This document shows, one piece after another, positions 26,213-35,759 of a stretch of DNA of 64,000 nucleotides. Both the position numbers and the translations under genes were made by a program. The notes beneath the pieces were generated by a model, which did no database searches, had not been told where the DNA came from, and worked only from the letters and a program-made list of their open reading frames with translations. This DNA comes from Rufibacter tibetensis (lineage in GTDB: Bacteria > Bacteroidota > Bacteroidia > Cytophagales > Hymenobacteraceae): the NCBI RefSeq assembly GCF_001310085.1, contig NZ_CP012643.1:2959501-3023500 (forward strand). The letters run 5' to 3'. The stretch's first letter is position 1. Each line of letters begins with the position of its first letter.

Positions 26213-29200
26213 TTATCTGTTGAGTAATAGCCTTTTCACGGTAGTTTTTCCTGCTACTGTGATTTTACAGATGTAAACTCCATTGGCTTGTCTGCTTCCG
26301 TCAAACTCATACTGGTAGGCTCTTCCTGCCTCGGCTTTTCCGGCGTGCAAAGATTTCACCAACTGGCCTTGCATATTGTAGATTTGAAGGGTCACATCTC
26401 CTTCAGTCTCTACTGAGAAGCCAATGTTGACTTTGTCTGCGAATGGGTTAGGGCTAGCTGTGAAGGTATCTGATGAGGCCCCGGGAGCTTCCTGCTTCAG
26501 ATGCACCATACCTATAGCGGAAGTGGTAGAGGTTGCTGTGTACGGAATCAAGTTTGCCCCGGAGATAGTCTCCATCACACCGTCGGGTCTGGTCCAAGCC
26601 ACGGTTATGTGGTCTCTAGAGCCGAACTCGCGCATGACCGCCTCAATGTAGTAGCGCTGTCCGGCCTGCAGCATGACCATGCCCGACTGTTGGGTTGGGA
26701 AAGCGCTGTAGTTACCCGGCATGGTGGCCTGGCGGAGGCTGGCTATACGAACCTTATTGGCTGGGTTGTCGTCGGTGCTCAGGTAGAGCTCGGCCCGGTC
26801 GTCGGCGGGGAGGTGGAAGCGGTACATGCCGCTCATCGGCACGCACAGGTAGCCCCGCATGCGGGCGAAGTAGTTCTCTGCTACGTTGGCTGGGGCGGAG
26901 AAGAAGGGCAGGTTGCTGGTGGAGGTCGGTGCCGTATTTGCAGGCAGTTGGCTCACCTCCACAAGCTGGTTAGGCACGTTGGCCCAGAACTCATACGTAA
27001 TGGAGCCAGTGCCAGGGCATGCTACCTGCGCAGGGGTAAAAGGAACCAGGTTCGCGGCAGGGATTGTCTCCATCACGCCATCGGGCCGAGTCCAGGCCAC
27101 GGTCATGTGGTCACGGGAGCCGAACTCGCGCATCACCGCCTCGATGTAGTAGCGCTGTCCGGCCTGCAGCTGAATCATGCCCGACTGCTGGGTGGGGAGG
27201 GCGGTGTAGTTGCCCGGCATGGTGGCTTGGCGGAGGCTGGCGATGCGGACCTTGTTGGCCGGGTTGTCGTCGGTGCTCAGGTAGAGCTCCGCCCGGTCGT
27301 CGGCGGTGAGGTGGAAGCGGTACATGCCGCTAACCGGCACGCACAGGTAGCCCCGCACCCGGGCGAAGTAGTTCTCAGCCACGTCAGCAGGCGCGGAGAA
27401 GAAAGGCAGCGTGCTGGTAGAGGTCGGCGTCATGTTAGCAGGGAGCTGGCTCACTTCTACGAGCTGGTTCGGCACATTCGCCCAGTACTCATAAGTAATG
27501 CCCCCGGTGTTTGCGCACGTAGTAGTACTTGCTCCTGGATTCACGATGAAAGAAGCCATTTGCTGGCAAGTGCCAGATGCATCCATGACAGTGACGGTGT
27601 AAGTGCCGGCCATCAACCCTGTTAAGTCCTGCGTGGTGCTTCCGTTAGTCCACATGTACGTATAGGGTGCCATACCTCCGGAAACGGAGACATCAATAGC
27701 CCCATTACTGCCACCAGCCGCAGTCACATGGGTAATTGCAGCAGTTACAGCAAGACTACAAACAGGCATAGAAGTACCAGGGTTTATAGTGTAAGAAGCA
27801 GTTTGCTGGCAACCAGTAGCATCTTTTACCGTCACACTGTAATTGCCCGCCATCAAACCTGTAAGATCCTGGGTAGTGGCTCCATTTGACCAGGCATAGG
27901 TGAATGGGGCCGTGCCGCCGGTTACGGTAAGATTGACAGCGCCATTACCGCCTCCAGCCATTGTTACATGGGTAAGAGCGGCTGTTAAGGCTATGTTACA
28001 TGCTGCAGCAGGGTTTATGGTGTAGGACGCAGTTTGTCTACATGCCCCAGTTGCGTCTACCACGGTTACATTGTAAGTGCCCGCCATTAGGCCTGTAAGG
28101 TCCTGAGTGGTGCTTCCGTTTGACCAGTTGTATGTGTATGGAGCAGTTCCTCCGGATACAGAAAGATCTATAGCCCCATTGTTTCCGGCAGAATTAGAAA
28201 CGTGCGTAAGGGCGCTTGTTAAGGTTAGCGCACAGTTAGAGACGTTTATGGTGACAGAAGTAGTGGTTTGGTTGCCATTGCTGTCTTCGGCCACAAAGGT
28301 TATTACATAGGAGCCTGTGTTGGTAGGAGTCCAGGAGAACGTCGTTTGTACCGGGTTTCCAGATGCAGAGGCAGGGGATAAAGTTGCGCCGGCAGGCATA
28401 CCTAAGGCCATGATGCTTACCAAGCTACCCACAGGCATGTCTGTGGCCCTGATGTTAAAGTTTACCGCTTGGCCTACTCTAGCCTCAATAGGAGTAGAGG
28501 GAGAAGGGGTTACCGTAAAGTCAAAGACTGGGGCGGGCGGTGGCACGGCTTGTACTGAAATCAAGAAGTCAACTACTACTTTTGCGCCTCTTGAATCTGT
28601 AATGGCAACAGCGGCATTGTATAATCCGGCAGGCTTGCCCATGGTGGTCCAGGTTACAAATCCTGTGGTAGGGTTGATAGTCAATCCTGCTGGATTTGTT
28701 GAGCTGCCGCCCATTTCAGCAGAAGTAGCTAATCTATAGGAAAGCGCATCGCCTTCAAAATCTGTTGCCGGTATAGGAAAAGTGGCATTGGTAAGGTCGT
28801 TGGATAAGGTTCTGATAGGCGGAAGGGTTACAACAGGGGAATTGTTTCCAGCCCCCACCTGTACAGTTGTTTCTACTCTGTAATCTTCATCTGCGTTATT
28901 TCTCAAAGTGCTAATTCGACAGCAACTCTCAAAGAAGGCAGTGAATGTGCCATTGGCCGGATAAGTATGCGTAAAAGTTGCAGATTCACCATAAAACCAA
29001 TCTTGGGCAAAATTTACGGTGGTTATAGTTAAAGGAACAGTAGCCGAGGTGCCATCTCCAAATTCAAATGAAACATCAGGAGTTAGAGTTGTGCCTATTG
29101 TAGGGCTAGTGGTTCCAGAAAAAAAAGCGGTTCTTCTATAAGCCATAGAATACTTGAATTCAATGGTCCGAGGTCCAACCACCCGCCAGGAGATATTTCC

Positions 29201-29365
29201 ATACCTAAAGTGTGATGCCTGTGCCTCAATTAAGGAGATGGAAACAAAGAAAAGGCTTAAAAGAAAGAGTTTTAAGTACGTACTGTTTCTCCTCGCCGGA
29301 GGAAGTAAACTACATGATTCTCCCGTGTGGAGACCTTGGTCATGGAATGAGTTAACGTTATCCAT
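26213..29365 (-). CDS. Large T9SS-secreted protein with SprB and PA14 repeats
   Basis: 1050 residues. A signal-anchor-like hydrophobic segment (LFLLSLFFVSISLIEAQA) lies at ~33-50. Then come an Ig/PKD-like N-terminal region (FEFGDGTSATVPLTI) and cadherin-like segments (LSYRLATSAEM, TGFVTWTTMGKPAGLYNAAV). Three SprB repeats of ~79 residues follow, each with GGTAPYTYNWSNGSTTQDLT or a close variant. Two PA14 domains of ~166 residues have GYLCVPVSGMYRFHLTADDR. The last ~80 residues are a T9SS sorting tail (FTASPNPFADKVNI to TTVKRLLLNR). It is likely exported across the outer membrane to the surface, where PA14 domains often bind carbohydrate; the ligand is unknown. Confidence 0.9.
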   Translation of the reverse strand: MDNVNSFHDQGLHTGESCSLLPPARRNSTYLKLFLLSLFFVSISLIEAQASHFRYGNISWRVVGPRTIEFKYSMAYRRTAFFSGTTSPTIGTTLTPDVSFEFGDGTSATVPLTITTVNFAQDWFYGESATFTHTYPANGTFTAFFESCCRISTLRNNADEDYRVETTVQVGAGNNSPVVTLPPIRTLSNDLTNATFPIPATDFEGDALSYRLATSAEMGGSSTNPAGLTINPTTGFVTWTTMGKPAGLYNAAVAITDSRGAKVVVDFLISVQAVPPPAPVFDFTVTPSPSTPIEARVGQAVNFNIRATDMPVGSLVSIMALGMPAGATLSPASASGNPVQTTFSWTPTNTGSYVITFVAEDSNGNQTTTSVTINVSNCALTLTSALTHVSNSAGNNGAIDLSVSGGTAPYTYNWSNGSTTQDLTGLMAGTYNVTVVDATGACRQTASYTINPAAACNIALTAALTHVTMAGGGNGAVNLTVTGGTAPFTYAWSNGATTQDLTGLMAGNYSVTVKDATGCQQTASYTINPGTSMPVCSLAVTAAITHVTAAGGSNGAIDVSVSGGMAPYTYMWTNGSTTQDLTGLMAGTYTVTVMDASGTCQQMASFIVNPGASTTTCANTGGITYEYWANVPNQLVEVSQLPANMTPTSTSTLPFFSAPADVAENYFARVRGYLCVPVSGMYRFHLTADDRAELYLSTDDNPANKVRIASLRQATMPGNYTALPTQQSGMIQLQAGQRYYIEAVMREFGSRDHMTVAWTRPDGVMETIPAANLVPFTPAQVACPGTGSITYEFWANVPNQLVEVSQLPANTAPTSTSNLPFFSAPANVAENYFARMRGYLCVPMSGMYRFHLPADDRAELYLSTDDNPANKVRIASLRQATMPGNYSAFPTQQSGMVMLQAGQRYYIEAVMREFGSRDHITVAWTRPDGVMETISGANLIPYTATSTTSAIGMVHLKQEAPGASSDTFTASPNPFADKVNIGFSVETEGDVTLQIYNMQGQLVKSLHAGKAEAGRAYQYEFDGSRQANGVYICKITVAGKTTVKRLLLNR
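26520..27505 (-). repeat. Tandem ~498-bp duplication encoding two PA14 domains
   Basis: Two direct copies spaced ~498 bp (27505 down to ~27008, and ~27007 down to ~26520) are nearly identical at DNA level over ~330 bp. They are more GC-rich than the rest of the gene. Confidence 0.85.
27530..28234 (-). repeat. Three tandem SprB repeats (234-240 bp each)
   Basis: The DLTGLMAG-coding segment recurs at about 28092, 27858 and 27618. The copies differ more at DNA level than the PA14 copies do. Confidence 0.8.
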
Positions 29366-29914
29366 ACTTTAAAATAGGTTGTTTTGGTTGGGAAGGATAA
29401 ATAGGACATCAAGTACACTCATGTCTAAGACATGCTACGGGGGGTATATTCGCTAGTAGGAACTCTTGATAACCCTTTGCAGAAAAGGAGTAAGCACTGC
29501 GTATATTACAGGATATGTAGATCGTACTTAAGCCCACCGCCGTAGAAGAGCGGATCGGGAGAGGAGATCAATTTCCGCTACACATTATTGCATAGGGAAG
29601 TTGATGTAAGCGTAAGTCTTTTTGAGAGAATTTAACTGTAGTCTAATGTTCTAAGCCAATAAAGAGAGCCAAAACCCTGATATTGAATCTCATACATTGT
29701 TTGGTTGCTTTTTAGTCTTGTATCAATCCTGTTTAAAAAGCTTTTTAATTTATCTGTAGGGTATCATACCAGAATATGATACCTCTTCTTATTTATTCTT
29801 TGATAAAATTCTTTCGCTATAGTTTTCCTCTCATCTTTGATGATGAGATAACTAAAAGATTTTTTGTAAATATATAAGGATAAAATTGTGCTGTAAACCT
29901 GACAACTGGATTTA
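29366..29914. other. AT-rich intergenic region
   Basis: About 550 bp between two minus-strand genes. It is strongly AT-rich in its right two thirds. I found no open frame worth calling, no hairpin with a T run and no dispersed-motif copy. It should contain the promoter of the SprB/PA14 gene. Confidence 0.5.
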
Positions 29915-30508
29915 TCAAACTTTGTGATATTCGTCACATTTCACGCCTGAACGGATGCGGGTAAGTGTTTCCCGGCTTAGACCCAAGAAAGAGGCAATCT
30001 GCTGAACTGATGCTCTCAGGAAAATGGAAGGGAAGTTCTCTAACAAAGCCTCATACCGCTCTTTCGCTGATAATTTTCTGATCATCATAGCTCTTTCGTC
30101 GCTATGTATCAGAGCCTTTGCAAGTTGCTGCCGGATCAGGTTATGTAATTCAGGGTGACGCTCATAAAGGCTTTCAAAATCGGCCCGGCAAATGCAAAGT
30201 ACCTGTGAAGGCTCTACCAGGTCCATGCTCTCATAAGAGGGGTGTTGCGTGAAGTAACTGTAATAAGGAATTGCAATAGAGTTTTCAGGAATAAACCGAC
30301 TAGTTATTTCCTTGTCTTTTATGGTGTAATACATTCGGGCCATGCCTCTTACTATAAAGTAGGCATTTTCACTTATGTCTCCTTCCCGAAGCAGGAGGGT
30401 TCCCTTTTTAAAGGTATAGGGTCCACAAATTTGTGCTTTTAAGTCTTCTTTTAAGCCATTGCTTATGGGGGTAACCTGCTCCAGATATCTAATGAATTTT
30501 TCTTTCAT
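29915..30508 (-). CDS. Crp/Fnr family transcriptional regulator
   Basis: 197 residues. Residues ~15-125 form a cyclic-nucleotide-binding-type beta-roll (FKKGTLLLREGDISENAYFI, VRGMARMYYTIKDKEITSRF). The phosphate-binding RxxS-type arginine motif of true cAMP receptors is not evident, so the ligand is unclear. A dimerisation helix is followed by a helix-turn-helix (VQQIASFLGLSRETLTRIRS). The protein resembles Bacteroidota Crp-like regulators that sense environmental signals. A perfect palindrome at 30597-30636, 89 bp upstream of the start, could be its own operator. Confidence 0.92.
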   Translation of the reverse strand: MKEKFIRYLEQVTPISNGLKEDLKAQICGPYTFKKGTLLLREGDISENAYFIVRGMARMYYTIKDKEITSRFIPENSIAIPYYSYFTQHPSYESMDLVEPSQVLCICRADFESLYERHPELHNLIRQQLAKALIHSDERAMMIRKLSAKERYEALLENFPSIFLRASVQQIASFLGLSRETLTRIRSGVKCDEYHKV

Positions 30509-30827
30509 AGGAGATGGAAGGTTCAGCTTTAGAGCACACTTCTATAAGATGATATTATTCTCCCTTATTGGGCCTTTGCAAGGTAGTTCTAAGTAAAGTT
30601 TAAATAAATACTTAAATTTTAGTATTTATTTAAACTGAGAAACTTTAAGTGTAAATAGTGGCCGCTGTTTACTCCTTTAGAAGGCTCCTGTCAAACAGCA
30701 CCTAACGGTTAAAAGCAACAGAGAGGAAGTCTGCGAGAATCAGCCGGGCAAAGTCCGTTTTGTTTTAGGTTGTTTTTCCTAAAATGGCTTACCAACGAGA
30801 AGAGCGTAGTTGCATCACTTAAGCATG
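30509..30827. other. Intergenic region with palindrome
   Basis: About 320 bp between the DUF1259 gene and the Crp/Fnr gene, both on the minus strand. It holds the 30597-30636 palindrome and a dispersed-motif copy at 30762-30784 (GTTTTAGGTTGTTTTTCCTA then AAA). Confidence 0.6.
30597..30636. promoter_or_regulatory. Perfect 16-bp-arm AT palindrome upstream of the Crp/Fnr gene
   Basis: AGTTTAAATAAATACT, an 8-nt spacer, then AGTATTTATTTAAACT. The arms are exact complements. The position suggests an operator (possibly autoregulatory), or alternatively an AT-rich terminator of the upstream DUF1259 gene. Confidence 0.55.
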
Positions 30828-31841
30828 CTAATGTTTACCATGACCCATTCCTTTTCCATGTTTTCCGAGTTCATTCAAAGCGGCTCTAAACCCCTGGGCT
30901 AATTTGGTCGCTTGGCCCTGGCCATAGTAATGTAGGAAAATCATGTGCGGATCATCACCCAGCATGTGGTTATGTACTGCCACCACTTCCAGGTTGTGTT
31001 GCCGGAGAGCAGCTATTACTGCATTTACCTCTGATGGCAACATTGCCACGTCACCGGCTATATGGGCTTTTTCTTTCGTACCGGCGAAAGAGGCCCAGGA
31101 ATTCAGACCAATAGATGGGGTCATTTCAGCTCCCATTGCCATTATCGTTAGATCTGAACGACCAATGGTGTATTTATAGGTGGGACCATTCACAGTACCA
31201 GTGTATTTCACAATAGCATCCAAGGCCGGAATATCAAAGTTTTCTTTCCCGGTTGGAGCAGCTGTTGGACCAGAAGCGGTATTGCCACTCTGGGAAGCTG
31301 GAGTGGGTGACTGGCCCGCAGGTTGATTCTTAGGCGATATTTTGCTCTGACTGATAGTGGCAGCAAACTTCTTGGCTAATTCTGCCGGAGAACCCATGCC
31401 ATGCAAGTGCATGTAAAAGATGCGGGGTTCCTCATAAAAGAAATGATTGTGAATGGCACTTATTTCAAGTCCGTTGGTATGAGCCGCTGAAATAAGCGGA
31501 TTTACTTCCTCCTGCAGTAAAACCGTGTCACTCATGAGCATGGCCGTTTTGCCATCTACGGTTTTCTTGATCGCTACCCAACCCCCAAACCCAAAGGAGA
31601 TTGGAACGGATTCTCCTTTTACTTTTACCTTAAGGTCGTTGCGGGGCAGGGCAGTGGTGTGCGTCGCTTCGTCTTCCTTGTATGAGCCCTTTTTGCCCAA
31701 AGCAGCTTCAATGGCGGCTATCTCTGCAGCCGAAAGAGGGGGTGTCTTCTTATAAACAGGAGCAGCAGATAACTCAAATAAACCAAGGGCAGAGGCTCCA
31801 CCCAAGAGAGCAGTGGCCTGTAAAGCATGACGTCTGTTCAT
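30828..31841 (-). CDS. DUF1259 (LppY/LpqO-like) protein with internal duplication
   Basis: 337 residues. The N-terminus has a twin-arginine-like signal (MNRRHALQATALLGGASALG). Two DUF1259 copies follow, at ~35-165 and ~200-325: the first ends SAIHNHFFYEEPRIFYMHLH, the second VAVHNHMLGDDPHMIFLHYY. They are separated by a Pro/Ser/Thr/Gly-rich linker. HNH and the following His in both copies could bind metal. The tail is glycine/histidine-rich (GKHGKGMGHGKH). It is exported, with no biochemical function established. The two-copy layout is known in this family. Confidence 0.9.
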   Translation of the reverse strand: MNRRHALQATALLGGASALGLFELSAAPVYKKTPPLSAAEIAAIEAALGKKGSYKEDEATHTTALPRNDLKVKVKGESVPISFGFGGWVAIKKTVDGKTAMLMSDTVLLQEEVNPLISAAHTNGLEISAIHNHFFYEEPRIFYMHLHGMGSPAELAKKFAATISQSKISPKNQPAGQSPTPASQSGNTASGPTAAPTGKENFDIPALDAIVKYTGTVNGPTYKYTIGRSDLTIMAMGAEMTPSIGLNSWASFAGTKEKAHIAGDVAMLPSEVNAVIAALRQHNLEVVAVHNHMLGDDPHMIFLHYYGQGQATKLAQGFRAALNELGKHGKGMGHGKH

Positions 31842-32054
31842 AAGGATAACGAACTAAAAGTGAGAAAGAAAGGAGTAGCACCCAAACAATTGAGTTAAGG
31901 TGCTAAACCTGTTGTTTGACTTTGTAGAAACGGAGGAAACAGGAGAGGGTTTATCTAAAAGCAGATGTCAGGCTATTTTAGGTCAATATTTTGTAAAGTA
32001 GGCAGAAACTGAGAGTAAGAATAAAAGATGTATAGGTGCCTGAAGTAGGGCAAC

Positions 32055-32086
32055 AAAAAAGCCGATCTCGGGGAGATCGGCTTTTT
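32055..32086 (-). terminator. Intrinsic terminator of the ribosomal operon
   Basis: AAAAAAGCCGATCTC and GAGATCGGCTTTTT form a stem with a short loop, ~40 bp beyond the rplS stop. Confidence 0.9.
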
Positions 32087-32124
32087 CGGAACTAAAACTA
32101 TGGAGTAAGTTATACCAAAAGGGA

Positions 32125-32478
32125 TTAGCTTCTTTTTTCTTTGATACGAGCAGCTTTACCAGAAAGGCCTCTCAGGTAGAACAGACGAGCTCTTCTTACT
32201 TTACCTCTGCGGATTACCTCGATTTTCTCAATGTTTGGAGAAAGAACTGGGAAAATACGCTCGGTACCAATTTGGTTAGACACTTTTCTTACAGTGAAAG
32301 TCTCGCTGGCACCAGAGTTTCTACGCTGCAATACCACACCTTGGAATTGCTGGATACGCTCTTTGTTACCCTCACGGATTTTAACGTGAATATTCACGGT
32401 GTCGCCAGCAGCAAAAGCAGGGATAGAGGCACGTCTCTCTGAATTTTCCTGCTCTACTAATTTAATTAAATCGCTCAT
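32125..32478 (-). CDS. rplS: 50S ribosomal protein L19
   Basis: 117 residues, usual length. [40 protein letters not shown] and [20 protein letters not shown] are the L19 signature segments. It sits at the 30S-50S interface. It is the last gene of the rpsP-rimM-trmD-rplS cluster, but an 83-bp gap and a -7 box at 32521-32528 suggest it also has a promoter of its own. Confidence 0.98.
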   Translation of the reverse strand: MSDLIKLVEQENSERRASIPAFAAGDTVNIHVKIREGNKERIQQFQGVVLQRRNSGASETFTVRKVSNQIGTERIFPVLSPNIEKIEVIRRGKVRRARLFYLRGLSGKAARIKEKRS

Positions 32479-32520
32479 GACTATAATATAGTGTCTATTT
32501 TATCTGCAAAATTCGGAGTG

Positions 32521-32528
32521 CAAATATA
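32521..32528 (-). promoter_or_regulatory. Bacteroidota -7 box for rplS
   Basis: TATATTTG on the minus strand, 42 bp before the rplS ATG and inside the trmD-rplS gap. Confidence 0.5.
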
Positions 32529-32561
32529 GACGTTATTTTTCTAATTGTAAATCAACAAGTA

Positions 32562-33251
32562 CTAATTTTTTTCATCGCGCAGCAAATCAGGCCTTAGTTG
32601 GCGGGTGCGCTGCACGGCCTGCTCAAACCGCCACTCCTCTACTTTAGGAGTATTCCCAGATAGCAGGATGTCTGGTACGGTATGCCCTTCAAAATCAGCA
32701 GGCCTGGAATACACCGGAGGCGCCAGCAGATTGTCTTGAAACGAGTCTGAAAGCGCACTGCTCTCATCATTCAACACGCCCGGAATCAACCGGATAAGGG
32801 AGTCTGCCAATACGGCCGCTGCCAATTCGCCGCCAGAGAGTACGTAATCACCAATGCTGATCTCATGGGTCACGAACAGGTCACGCACGCGTTGGTCTAC
32901 TCCTTTGTAGTGACCGCAGAGAATGATAATGTTCTGCAGCATAGACAACCGGTTGGCCATAGGCTGGTTCAGCGTCTGTCCGTCTGGCGTCATGTAGATG
33001 ATGGCATCATACGTACGCTGCTCCTGAAGTTCCCTGATGCACTTGGCAATGGGTTCGACCATAAGTACCATACCGGCGCCACCGCCAAAGGCGTAGTCGT
33101 CAATCTGACCGTGTTTGTTTATGGCGTATTTCCGGAGGTCATGCAGGTGCACTTCTACCAGGCCCTTGTCCTGTGCCCGTTTTAGAATAGAATGGTCAAA
33201 AGGGCCGGTAAGCAGGTGGGGCTGGCAGGTGATGATATCAAACCGCGTCAT
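32562..33251 (-). CDS. trmD: tRNA (guanine-37-N1)-methyltransferase
   Basis: 229 residues. TrmD uses S-adenosylmethionine to methylate G37 of tRNAs reading CNN codons, preventing frameshifting. The trefoil-knot motifs are intact: [48 protein letters not shown] and YSRPADFEG. Its start overlaps the end of rimM by 14 bp, so the two are translationally coupled. Confidence 0.98.
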   Translation of the reverse strand: MTRFDIITCQPHLLTGPFDHSILKRAQDKGLVEVHLHDLRKYAINKHGQIDDYAFGGGAGMVLMVEPIAKCIRELQEQRTYDAIIYMTPDGQTLNQPMANRLSMLQNIIILCGHYKGVDQRVRDLFVTHEISIGDYVLSGGELAAAVLADSLIRLIPGVLNDESSALSDSFQDNLLAPPVYSRPADFEGHTVPDILLSGNTPKVEEWRFEQAVQRTRQLRPDLLRDEKN

Positions 33252-33831
33252 CGTCTTCGTCTTCCTCGCCTTCCAGAGGAGGTTCCTCTAAGTGGCGGTT
33301 AGAGGGTTGGGTGTAGACTTCCAAAAGGCCTTCAGGCAGGTTTACGTAGATTTTGCGCTCCTCTTTGCTGGTGCGCAGAACAATCTCATTCTGCACCGGA
33401 ATAAGAACTTCATGTCCTTGATACTCCATGGCCAGTAAATCCTGGTTAGGAAGGTCAAAGAAGGTCTGCACCGTGCCCAGTTCGCCCAGATTCTCATCTA
33501 TTACCGTGTAGCCGATTACTTCATGGAAGTAGAACTGGTCTTCTTCCAACTCAGGAAGTTGGTTAAGCGGGAGATAGAGACTAACGCCTTTGAGTTTCTC
33601 GGCGTCGGCTACGGTGTTCACATCCTCAAACTTGATGATGCTTTTGCCGTTGTCCTGAGGGTTGAGGTGATCAATGAAAAAAGGAACCAGTTTCCCGTTG
33701 ACTAACAGGAAAACTGATTCCAATTCATCGTAATCTTCCGGAAAGTCTACGTCAAAAAACGCGACTACCTGGCCTTTGGTGCCATGCGTCCTCACGATAT
33801 ACCCCAACTGGAAGCATGCGTCTAACGTCAT
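33238..33831 (-). CDS. rimM: Ribosome maturation factor RimM
   Basis: 197 residues. The N-terminal domain begins with the typical [17 protein letters not shown]; the C-terminal PRC-barrel has [19 protein letters not shown] and the terminal LPEGLLEVY. RimM assists 30S head assembly around protein S19. The C-terminal ~20 residues are an acidic tail ([12 protein letters not shown]) not needed for the family fold. The gene lies 11 bp after rpsP and overlaps trmD. Confidence 0.97.
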   Translation of the reverse strand: MTLDACFQLGYIVRTHGTKGQVVAFFDVDFPEDYDELESVFLLVNGKLVPFFIDHLNPQDNGKSIIKFEDVNTVADAEKLKGVSLYLPLNQLPELEEDQFYFHEVIGYTVIDENLGELGTVQTFFDLPNQDLLAMEYQGHEVLIPVQNEIVLRTSKEERKIYVNLPEGLLEVYTQPSNRHLEEPPLEGEEDEDDDAV

Positions 33832-33842
33832 GGCTTGTAAAA

Positions 33843-34400
33843 TTAAGCTTGTGCTTCTTCTGTAGCGTCAGCAGCAGGAGCATCAGCACCTTCAGTAGCA
33901 TCACCTTCAGCAGCCGGAGCTTCTTCAGTTACTTCTGGAGCAGGAGTGTTCTTGATACGGATCGCCTCGGCACGAGCAGCGTTTACTTTAGCTTCAGCAT
34001 CTAAAGCAGCTTGTCTTTGAGCAGCTTTGTCGCTTCCTAATTTCTCTACTTTACCAGAGATTTTGGCTTCTTTAGCAGCTTTCCACTCAGCATAGCGGGT
34101 ATCAGCCTGCTCTTGCGTCACGGCGCCTTTCAATACACCAATCTGTAAGTGTTTTCTGAACATAACACCAGTGTAAGAAAGCATCGCTTTCACAGTGTCA
34201 GTAGGTTGTGCACCTTTCAATACCCAATCCAACGCTTTGTCTTCGTTGAAGTTGATAGTGGCAGGGTTTGTTTGTGGGTTGTAAGTACCTAATTTCTCGA
34301 TGAAACGACCATCACGTGGTGAACGAGCATCTGCAACTACGATATCATACATCGCAGCTTTTTTGCGGCCTCTGCGGGCCAGTCTGATTTTAACAGCCAT
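33843..34400 (-). CDS. rpsP: 30S ribosomal protein S16
   Basis: 185 residues. The first ~85 are the S16 core ([34 protein letters not shown]). The remaining ~100 are a helical, then Ala/Glu/Pro-rich acidic extension ([20 protein letters not shown]), as is common in Bacteroidota S16. It is the first gene of the rpsP-rimM-trmD cluster. The leader has a -7 box (34445-34452) and a small hairpin (GCCGGA/TCCGGC at 34421-34437). Confidence 0.98.
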   Translation of the reverse strand: MAVKIRLARRGRKKAAMYDIVVADARSPRDGRFIEKLGTYNPQTNPATINFNEDKALDWVLKGAQPTDTVKAMLSYTGVMFRKHLQIGVLKGAVTQEQADTRYAEWKAAKEAKISGKVEKLGSDKAAQRQAALDAEAKVNAARAEAIRIKNTPAPEVTEEAPAAEGDATEGADAPAADATEEAQA

Positions 34401-34444
34401 AGCTAAATTTGTTAAGTCGCCGGATCCCGTCCGGCTTTGGGGTG

Positions 34445-34452
34445 CAAATGTA
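34445..34452 (-). promoter_or_regulatory. Bacteroidota -7 box for the rpsP operon
   Basis: TACATTTG on the minus strand, 44 bp before the rpsP ATG. Confidence 0.55.
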
Positions 34453-34624
34453 CAGGAATAATCTTGTATCTACTAATGATTTGAGAAAGAGAAGTTTTAG
34501 GAAATAAGTTTCAGCCCTGGTTTATAAAATGTGAACCTGAAGCAGGGTATGGCTTGAATGATTCTTCTGCGGGTAGAAGAAGGCTGAAGCGAAACCTGAT
34601 CTATAAAGTGACTGAAGCGTTAGT

Positions 34625-34665
34625 AACACAAAAGGCACACTCCAACAGAGTGTGCCTTTTGTGTT
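34625..34665 (-). terminator. Intrinsic terminator of the desaturase gene
   Basis: AACACAAAAGGCACACTC and its exact complement with a 5-nt loop. It lies 17 bp after the desaturase stop. Confidence 0.88.
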
Positions 34666-34681
34666 ATGATATAAGAAGCGA

Positions 34682-35416
34682 TTAGCTTACCGCTTTCTTC
34701 AATTTGATGATGCCAATTTTGTCTAACGTCCAGATCACCGGATAGGTAGGGTCCAGTTCCCACCACTTCACCCCGAAGTTCACACGGTTAGGCAATTTGT
34801 GGTGATTGTTCTGGAAAAGCTCGCCACCGGTTAAGAAGTCAAAGAAAAGTGAGTTTCTAGACTTGTCATTGTTGTCAAAGTTCTGGTACCCGTATTTGTG
34901 GCCGCTCCAGTTTACAATGGCACCATGGATAGGCCCCATCAGGAAGTGCAACGGAAGTAACAAATACATCCACCAGTATTGTGCATAATTGATGTAGATG
35001 AGCACGTAAATAACGCCCCAGGCTAACCGCGAGCCCCAATGGTCACCAATGTTTTCTACCAAGCGCCAAACCGGGTAGTTGCCATCAAAACGCATCTCCG
35101 GTTCCACGCGCTTGTTCAAGAAATCATTGTAGATATTCTTGGTCTTCCACATCATGGTGAAAGCATTGCTGGAGAAGTGCGGAGAATGGGGGTCACGCTC
35201 AGTGTCTGAAAAGGCGTGGTGCATGCGGTGCATGATGGCGTATGCTCTGGGCGATAGGTAGGAAGAACCTTGGCTCAGATACGTCAACAGGAAAAAGAAT
35301 TTCTCCCAGAACACATTCATGGTGAACATTTTGTGAGCGGCGTAGCGGTGCAGGTAAAAGGTCTGCACAAAAAGCGAAAGGTACCAGTGTGCTACAAAGA
35401 AGAGGATGATAATCAT
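34682..35416 (-). CDS. Acyl-CoA/fatty acid desaturase
   Basis: 244 residues from the ATG complementary to 35414-35416; a TTG five codons upstream is possible. The three di-iron histidine boxes of membrane desaturases are present: HRYAAH, HRMHH and QNNHHKLP. Hydrophobic helices at the N-terminus (MIIILFFVAHWYLSLFV) and centre (WMYLLLPLHFLMGPI) place it in the inner membrane. It inserts a double bond into saturated acyl chains and so tunes membrane fluidity. It is shorter than eukaryotic enzymes, typical for the bacterial stearoyl-CoA-like type. It is a single gene. Confidence 0.92.
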   Translation of the reverse strand: MIIILFFVAHWYLSLFVQTFYLHRYAAHKMFTMNVFWEKFFFLLTYLSQGSSYLSPRAYAIMHRMHHAFSDTERDPHSPHFSSNAFTMMWKTKNIYNDFLNKRVEPEMRFDGNYPVWRLVENIGDHWGSRLAWGVIYVLIYINYAQYWWMYLLLPLHFLMGPIHGAIVNWSGHKYGYQNFDNNDKSRNSLFFDFLTGGELFQNNHHKLPNRVNFGVKWWELDPTYPVIWTLDKIGIIKLKKAVS

Positions 35417-35759
35417 GCTGGGTGATTGCAATTAAAAAGTTTATCCTAACCGGAACGGACGCTATGGTAACAGTCATCCGGTAAATAAGTTCACAAAGCT
35501 ACAACACAAGCCGTTAACGCCGCAAAAACAAAATTATAATTTGTGTTAAAGTGACGAAAATCATTTTTTGCCCTGGAACTCCTCTGAACTTGACTTCAAA
35601 TCTCACTTCCTTAAACTAACGTCTAGAGAAGCTGGGCTTGATAGTAGAAGTACAGCTATGTTCTAAGGTTATTTTCAGGAAAACGAAGTTGAAACAGGAG
35701 GAGTTGGTTGCAACAGAGGAGCGCAATGTGTAGGAAAGGCTTACTAAGCTTCCTATGCT
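35417..35759. other. Intergenic region upstream of the desaturase gene
   Basis: About 340 bp. It includes a dispersed-motif copy at 35661-35684 (TTCTAAGGTTATTTTCAGGA then AAAC). No hairpin terminator is evident for the pseudouridine synthase gene that ends at 35760. Confidence 0.5.

Noticed and set aside
26501-27625. 374-codon plus-strand frame
   Set aside because: It is antisense to the GC-rich PA14 and SprB repeats. Its composition (Gly/Arg/Val/His-rich) is an echo of the repeats, and the minus-strand gene is convincing.
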